Origin: Bacillota bacterium
Lineage (GTDB): Bacteria; Bacillota; Clostridia; Lutisporales; Lutisporaceae
Reading direction: 5' to 3'
NCBI GenBank assembly: GCA_023405875.1
Contig: JAEXXN010000218.1
Span: 1-8,789, forward strand
DNA length: 8,789 bases
The notes beneath the pieces are model-generated. The model did not search any database. It worked only from the letters and a program-made list of their open reading frames with translations, and was not told where the DNA came from. The translations under genes were made by a program, and so were the position numbers. Positions 4,713 to 8,789 of the stretch are shown here, in pieces. Numbering within the stretch: position 1 is the stretch's first letter; each line of letters begins with the position of its first letter.

Positions 4713-6365
4713 TTGCATATATTCAGGAAGAGCATCCTTAAAAGCCTTGTAGTTCCTTGTCTGACAGCAGGCTTGATACTGGGAAATACTTTTATTTTTG
4801 CCGATGCCGCTTTGATAAAAGACCTGGATAAAAGCTCAGGCTATGCAAAACAGGCAATTTCTGAGCTTTCGGGGAATGATATTATCACAGGTGACCAATA
4901 CGGGAACTTCAATCCTCATGACAGCATCACAAGAGCCCAGATGATTACCCTTATTGTGAGAGTTCTGGAATTGGATACTGAAAATGTCCCTGAAAATGCT
5001 ACCTTCAAGGATGTTCCAAAAAATCATTGGGCATTTCCGTATGTGGAAGCAGCATATAAGGCAGGCATTGTTACCGGAATATCCAGGGATACCTTTGGAG
5101 TAAACGAAATCAATACTCGTGAGCAAATGGCCGCTATGTTTGTCAGAGGCCTCGGAGTAAGTGAGACCGAAATAAATCAAGCCTATGATACAATAAATAT
5201 TGACAAGCTTACTGACAAAAGCAGTATTTCCGGCTGGTCAAAGGTTTATGTGGAGTATGCTCTTGCCGCAGGGCTTATGACCGGGACAAGCACCAAAACC
5301 TTCGGCCCCAAGCAAAGTGCCAAAAGAGAGCAAGCCGCGGTTGTTACCCATAGATTTATAGATGGTATGGATGAAAGCCTTACCCTTGATGAATTTGCTG
5401 CTTTTAGAGAAAGCGTTGTTATGGTTGAGGCATATGATAATAAGGGAAATATAATGAATCAGGGCAGCGGTTTTTCAGTGGCAAAGGGCTTATTTATGAC
5501 CAGTTACCATGTGCTTGAAGGCAGCAGCAAGTATGTTATAACCGACAGCAAAGGAAACCGTCATGAAGTACAGGGAATAGTAAAATATGATCCGGATTTG
5601 GATTTTGCAATAATCAAAACAGTTGAAGCCGTGGATATTGTTCCGCTTCAAACCGGTCCTGCGGACGACATCAGAAGCGGTGCCAAAATTGTTACGGCCA
5701 GCAATCACCAAGGTCTTCAAAATATAATTTCCGAAGGCAGCATTAACGAAATAAAAACCATTGAATATGCAGATACAGACAGTGTGGATTTAATACTGAC
5801 AAATGCACCGCTGGGTCCTGTCAGCTCAGGTGGGGCACTCTTTGATATGAAGGGAAATGTTATCGGTATCATTACTACAATACCTGAAGACGGCAGCCAG
5901 AAGCACGTTATACCTGCCCAGCATGCGGAAGGCTGGATACAGGAGCTTAAGGCAGTATCCTTTGAGAGCATCACTGTGCTTGATATGAGTGAGGTAATCA
6001 AGTCATACCTTGATATCTCGGATGAAAGTATAAAGGCCGTGTTTGAAAAAGCCTTCCAGGCTATGGAGGAAAAAAACCTTGAGGCTTATATGTCAACAGT
6101 CCATAAATTTAATCCGGCCTATAGAGAAATGAAGGAAGGTTTCAAGGAAGTATTTTTAAACTATGATTTTGACCTTGATATTTTGGAAATCGAAATTTTG
6201 GAAAAAGCTTATGAATATGCAGAGGTGGATATTCTTTATACCTTTAAAGATTTGAACAATCCCCAGGATAATAATGTTTACAGAGTTATGGGAGAGTATA
6301 CCCTATTAAAGGAAAATGGCAGATGGAAAATCCTATTGGCCTATGAAGAAATACTGGCTGACTAA
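4713..6365 (+). CDS. SLH-anchored trypsin-like serine protease with C-terminal NTF2-like domain
   Basis: A 550-residue exported protein starting at a TTG, with AAGGAAGG 8 nt upstream. Residues 1-32 are a signal peptide (basic start, hydrophobic core, likely cleavage after ADA). Three SLH domains follow at about 36-88, 97-150 and 166-217, each with the usual ending (ITRAQM, NTREQM, AKREQA); these bind secondary cell wall polymer and hold the protein on the surface. Residues about 233-415 are an S1C/HtrA-like protease: QGSGFSV, His266 in TSYHVLEG, Asp297 in DPDLDFAII, and Ser372 in GPVSSGGALFD, so the triad is complete although the usual GNSGG reads VSSGG. No PDZ domain follows. Residues about 436-550 look like an NTF2/SnoaL-like domain. 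Probable role: surface proteolysis or quality control. Monocistronic, with terminators on both sides. Confidence 0.9.
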   Translation: MHIFRKSILKSLVVPCLTAGLILGNTFIFADAALIKDLDKSSGYAKQAISELSGNDIITGDQYGNFNPHDSITRAQMITLIVRVLELDTENVPENATFKDVPKNHWAFPYVEAAYKAGIVTGISRDTFGVNEINTREQMAAMFVRGLGVSETEINQAYDTINIDKLTDKSSISGWSKVYVEYALAAGLMTGTSTKTFGPKQSAKREQAAVVTHRFIDGMDESLTLDEFAAFRESVVMVEAYDNKGNIMNQGSGFSVAKGLFMTSYHVLEGSSKYVITDSKGNRHEVQGIVKYDPDLDFAIIKTVEAVDIVPLQTGPADDIRSGAKIVTASNHQGLQNIISEGSINEIKTIEYADTDSVDLILTNAPLGPVSSGGALFDMKGNVIGIITTIPEDGSQKHVIPAQHAEGWIQELKAVSFESITVLDMSEVIKSYLDISDESIKAVFEKAFQAMEEKNLEAYMSTVHKFNPAYREMKEGFKEVFLNYDFDLDILEIEILEKAYEYAEVDILYTFKDLNNPQDNNVYRVMGEYTLLKENGRWKILLAYEEILAD

Positions 6366-6398
6366 CGAAAGAGCCTTTCGGCTCTTTCGTTGTTTCTA
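6364..6398 (+). terminator. Intrinsic terminator between convergent genes
   Basis: AACGAAAGAGCC (6364-6375) and GGCTCTTTCGTT (6380-6391) form a perfect 12-bp stem with a TTTC tetraloop, followed by GTTTCT. The stem begins within the stop codon of the SLH protease. The aminopeptidase gene ends at 6402 on the other strand. In that direction the hairpin lacks a T-tract, so it mainly serves the plus strand. Confidence 0.85.
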
Positions 6399-6401
6399 TA
6401 A

Positions 6402-7631
6402 TCAAAATGCAAAATTTCCATTTCTGAATACCGGCACTTCTTTTCCATCCTCAGTTATTCCCGTTATCTCAAGGTCCTCCGAGCCGATCATAAAATCCAC
6501 ATGGGTAAGAGAATCGTTTACCCCGGCTTTGACCAGTTCTTCCTCCGTCATATCCTCGCCTTTCTTCAGGCATACGCAGTAGGCCTTCCCGATTGCCAGA
6601 TGGCAGGATGCATTTTCATCGAAAAGAGTATTATAGAACAAAATTCCTGATCTGGATATCGGTGAATCAACAGGAACCAGGGCAACCTCTCCGAGATAAT
6701 GAGAGCCCTCGTCTGTTTCTATGAGGCTTTTCAAGGTGTCATAGCCCTTTTCAGCACTGAAGTCTATGATCCTCCCATCTTTAAAGGTAAGTGCGAATCC
6801 GTCAATTATATTCCCATTGTAACTGAGGGGTTTGGTACTTACCACCCTGCCGTTGACTCCGTTCCTTTCCGGCAAGGTGAAAACCTCCTCCGTAGGCATG
6901 TTGGCAATGAATTCAAGTCCTCCAGGGGTATACTCCGAGCCTCCGATCCAGATGTGCTCCTTTGGAAGCTCAATTTTCAGATCTGTACCCCTGGAATTTT
7001 TATAATGCAGCAGCGTGAACCGGTTGGAATTCAGAAAATCCATGCTGTGCTTGAGCTTGCCCTTATGCTCTTCCCATGCGGCAGCCGGGTTATCCCCATC
7101 CAGCCTGACTGTCCGGAATATCTCCTCCCACAGCCTTTCTACAGCTTCTTCTTCGGTCAGCTCAGGAAATACCTTTTTTGCCCAGGCAGCCGAAGGAACC
7201 GCCACAACACACCAGGGATTCATGTTGCTCATAAGCCTTTCCCTGTATTCCTTTATGGCAGTCTGGCTGGTTCTTGTGCTCTTCACTATCCTCTGGGGAT
7301 CCACGCCCGCCATTATCTCCGGATCATCGTCGTCAATGCTCAGAAACGCTGCTCCCTGGCGGGAATATGATATATAGAACTCCTTTTTCCATTGGGGATA
7401 CTCTTCGAAAACCTCTTCCGGAGCATGCAGATACCTTATTCTTGAGAACTGGTCATCGCGCCAGTTGATTACAACCTCCTTCGCCCCCGCCTTATATGCG
7501 ATCAGAGCGATCTCCCTGGTAAACCCGGCACAATCCACCGGTGAATTTATTACAAGTATCTGCCCCTCCTGAAGATTTATCCCGGTCTTTACTATAAGCA
7601 CGGCATACTTTTCCAACATCAGCTTGTTCAT
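6402..7631 (-). CDS. M29 family metallo-aminopeptidase (AmpS/AmpT-like)
   Basis: A 409-residue cytoplasmic protein, normal length for peptidase family M29, which removes N-terminal amino acids from peptides with two metal ions (Zn or Co). The family metal ligands known from Thermus aminopeptidase T have clear counterparts: Glu249 in NMPTEEVFTLP, Glu315 in YLGEVALVP, His344 and Tyr351 in NTLFDENASCHLAIGKAY, and His377 and Asp379 in LTHVDFMIG. The N-terminal half contains the usual alpha/beta domain (LIVKTGINLQEGQILVI). No signal peptide. The ATG at 7631 has GGGAGG 7 nt upstream. It is transcribed alone, convergent with the SLH protease and divergent from the glycine riboswitch-gcvT unit. In Bacillus such a gene is called ampS, but Firmicutes often carry several paralogues, so I give no symbol. 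Confidence 0.95.
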   Translation of the reverse strand: MNKLMLEKYAVLIVKTGINLQEGQILVINSPVDCAGFTREIALIAYKAGAKEVVINWRDDQFSRIRYLHAPEEVFEEYPQWKKEFYISYSRQGAAFLSIDDDDPEIMAGVDPQRIVKSTRTSQTAIKEYRERLMSNMNPWCVVAVPSAAWAKKVFPELTEEEAVERLWEEIFRTVRLDGDNPAAAWEEHKGKLKHSMDFLNSNRFTLLHYKNSRGTDLKIELPKEHIWIGGSEYTPGGLEFIANMPTEEVFTLPERNGVNGRVVSTKPLSYNGNIIDGFALTFKDGRIIDFSAEKGYDTLKSLIETDEGSHYLGEVALVPVDSPISRSGILFYNTLFDENASCHLAIGKAYCVCLKKGEDMTEEELVKAGVNDSLTHVDFMIGSEDLEITGITEDGKEVPVFRNGNFAF

Positions 7632-7742
7632 AGCTTAGCCTCCCTTTTATGTTATTTCCGTATAACCGGAGAATACTGCAAAATCGCCTTTCCCCCCAAG
7701 AAACTCACTCCAAAATAATAATTATTATGCACATATATCTTT

Positions 7743-7772
7743 ATTATAAGTCATTTTCCAGATTAATGTCAT
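7743..7772 (-). promoter_or_regulatory. Sigma-A promoter of the aminopeptidase gene
   Basis: On the minus strand ATGACA (7767-7772, 5 of 6 matches) and TATAAT (7743-7748, perfect) are separated by 18 bp. Transcription would start near 7736, giving a leader of about 105 nt before the ATG at 7631. I see no strong hairpin in that leader. Confidence 0.65.
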
Positions 7773-7800
7773 GTTTTTTAAGTTAAAGAAATAACAATAG

Positions 7801-7828
7801 TTGTATTATTCCTCCAATAATATATAAT
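7801..7828 (+). promoter_or_regulatory. Probable promoter of the glycine riboswitch and gcvT
   Basis: TATAAT at 7823-7828 is a perfect -10; TTGTAT at 7801-7806 is a weak -35 at 16 bp. Transcription would start near 7835, about 35-45 nt before the first aptamer. It faces away from the aminopeptidase promoter at 7743-7772, so 7650-7870 is a simple divergent promoter region with no gene in it. Confidence 0.5.
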
Positions 7829-7869
7829 TAGTTTATATAAAGGTTTCTCGTAATAACCATAACTGAATA

Positions 7870-8062
7870 TGATCAACCGGATGAAAATGGCGAGAGATAT
7901 CTTAAATGGTAGCCGAAGGAGCAATTTAAAGCAGATGCCTTCTCTTTATTGACACTCTCAGGCAAACGGATCGTCATAGGATGGTACTCTGAAGAGTCCG
8001 CTAAGCGGCGCCGCAGGAGAAATGCACGTGGAGTGCTGAAGCTCTCAGGCAAAGGAACAGAG
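7870..8062 (+). promoter_or_regulatory. Tandem glycine riboswitch (two aptamers)
   Basis: Two copies of the glycine aptamer core are readable. Aptamer 1 has GCGAGAG near 7890, GCCGAAGGAGCAA (7912-7924) and CTCTCAGGCAAACGGA (7955-7970). Aptamer 2 has CTCTGAAGAG (7987-7996), GCCGCAGGAGAAA (8010-8022) and CTCTCAGGCAAAGGA (8042-8056). The closing stem P1 of aptamer 2 is CTCTG (7987-7991) with CAGAG (8058-8062). The two-aptamer layout with a short linker is the classical gcvT type, which binds glycine. The adjoining terminator starts where P1 ends, and in this class glycine normally turns expression on. The gene downstream, gcvT, consumes glycine, matching that logic. Confidence 0.93.
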
Positions 8063-8108
8063 GGATATAACGGCAAGTTAGATTAACGTGCTATTATATC
8101 CCTTTTTT
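8062..8108 (+). terminator. Terminator expression platform of the glycine riboswitch
   Basis: GGGATATAA (8062-8070) pairs with TTATATCCC (8094-8102), followed by six T (8103-8108). The loop can extend the stem with GCA/TGC and GTTA/TAAC around a GAT loop. The base of the terminator shares G8062 with the 3' strand of P1 of aptamer 2, and the A/G bases before it could extend pairing into the T-tract. Stabilising P1 with glycine would therefore weaken the terminator and allow gcvT to be transcribed (inference from the known class). Confidence 0.85.
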
Positions 8109-8126
8109 AATTGGACAATATAACTA

Positions 8127-8169
8127 TATAAATTGCTGAATATACATATCCCAAGGGCAGCAATTTATA
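8127..8169 (+). repeat. 12-bp perfect inverted repeat between the riboswitch terminator and gcvT
   Basis: TATAAATTGCTG (8127-8138) and CAGCAATTTATA (8158-8169) are exact reverse complements around a 19-nt loop. It lies 25 bp upstream of the gcvT Shine-Dalgarno site and has no T-tract, so it is not a terminator. It may be an mRNA leader hairpin or a protein-binding dyad. Confidence 0.7.
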
Positions 8170-8210
8170 ACGCATCAGAAAATTTAAATCAAGAAGGAGG
8201 AAAGAAATCT

Positions 8211-8789
8211 ATGAGTGAACCTAAAAAGACATCCCTCTACAATGCCCACCTGAGGTGCGGTGGAAAAGTCATCGATTTCGCAGGCTGGGCGCTTCCCGTG
8301 CAGTATGAAGGCCTTATAGCAGAGCATGAGGCAGTAAGGAATAATGCCGGCATGTTCGACGTATCCCATATGGGTGAGGTTGAGGTGCGAGGAGCCCAGG
8401 CCACAGACTTTGTTCAGAATCTGGTCACCAACGATGTAGCAGCAATGAATGAGAACCAGGTCATCTACGGCATGATGTGCTATCCGGACGGGGGCATAGT
8501 CGACGACCTTCTGATCTACAAGCACACTAACGACTTTTATCTGCTTGTAATCAATGCCAGCAATGTTGAAAAGGACTTCCGGTGGATGCAGGACAACGTT
8601 GGAAATTATGAGGCCGAGCTTAAGAACATCTCTGAGGAAGTATCGGAGATAGCTTTTCAGGGTCCCAAAGCAGAAGAGATTCTCCAGCAGCTTACCGACA
8701 CCGACCTCTCGGAGATAGCTTTCTTCTATTTCAAGACAGATGTGAAAATAGCAGGCAGAAGCTGCTTGGTATCCCGTACAGGCTATACC
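8211..8789 (+). CDS. gcvT: Aminomethyltransferase, glycine cleavage system T protein (C-terminus off window)
   Basis: The frame is open for 193 codons to the window edge; the full protein is usually about 360-370 aa. The ATG at 8211 is preceded by AAGGAGG at 10 nt. The N-terminal part shows the GcvT folate-binding domain: KTSLYNAHLRCGGKVIDFAGW, LPVQYEGLIAEHEAVRNNAG, FDVSHMGEVEVRG, then YPDGGIVDDLLIYK, whose Asp pair (98-99) contains the catalytic Asp known from T-protein structures, and IAFQGPKAEEIL. It moves the methylene carbon from the aminomethyl group carried on lipoyl-GcvH to tetrahydrofolate, releasing ammonia. Other gcv genes (gcvH, gcvPA, gcvPB) would be expected downstream. Control is by the tandem glycine riboswitch just upstream. 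Confidence 0.96.
   Translation, partial: MSEPKKTSLYNAHLRCGGKVIDFAGWALPVQYEGLIAEHEAVRNNAGMFDVSHMGEVEVRGAQATDFVQNLVTNDVAAMNENQVIYGMMCYPDGGIVDDLLIYKHTNDFYLLVINASNVEKDFRWMQDNVGNYEAELKNISEEVSEIAFQGPKAEEILQQLTDTDLSEIAFFYFKTDVKIAGRSCLVSRTGYT

Noticed and set aside
6699..7370. 223-codon plus-strand open frame
   Set aside because: It is entirely antisense to the M29 aminopeptidase, whose metal-ligand motifs are all present on the other strand.
7873..8076. 67-codon minus-strand open frame
   Set aside because: It lies wholly antisense to the glycine riboswitch; the open frame is incidental.
8184..8525. 113-codon minus-strand open frame over the start of gcvT
   Set aside because: Antisense to gcvT, which is unmistakable by sequence and has its own riboswitch and ribosome binding site.

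Overview
The window looks like a low-to-mid GC monoderm Firmicute, most likely class Clostridia. The signs are strong AAGGAGG-type ribosome binding sites, frequent TTG starts, sigma-A promoters with near-consensus boxes, an S-layer-homology (SLH) surface protein, and a tandem glycine riboswitch in front of gcvT. Genus cannot be fixed from the sequence. All coding regions look like one host background, and I see no transposase, integrase, phage gene, tRNA, rRNA or CRISPR array.

Left block (1-3722, minus strand): an ABC-2 type exporter operon reads permease (2799-3611), ATPase (1807-2799), permease (989-1807), then an ArsR-type winged-helix regulator (1-909) that runs off the window. The three transporter genes overlap by single bases at TGATG and TAATG junctions. 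The operon has a perfect-consensus TTGACA-17-TATAAT promoter. A 28-bp perfect dyad lies just downstream of the start of transcription and is the obvious candidate operator. The regulator also has its own extended -10 promoter.

Middle block (3730-4712): a 41-codon gene for a small signal-peptide-like peptide (3760-3885, minus) ends inside its own intrinsic terminator. It is divergent from a 103-residue protein with two CxxC knuckles (4031-4342, plus). A 240-bp non-coding stretch follows, with two nearly identical 60-bp units in tandem, each followed by a stem-forming segment of about 50 nt, and then a strong intrinsic terminator. I could not assign this element to a known family; it is the least explained part of the window.

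Right block: 4713-6365 (plus) encodes an exported protein with three SLH domains, a trypsin-like serine protease domain with an intact His-Asp-Ser triad, and a C-terminal NTF2-like domain. A terminator separates it from a convergent M29 metallo-aminopeptidase (6402-7631, minus). The aminopeptidase is divergent from a tandem glycine riboswitch with a terminator platform (7870-8108), which controls gcvT (8211 to beyond the window). Peptide breakdown next to glycine-responsive glycine cleavage would suit an amino-acid-using anaerobe, but that link is inference from adjacency.
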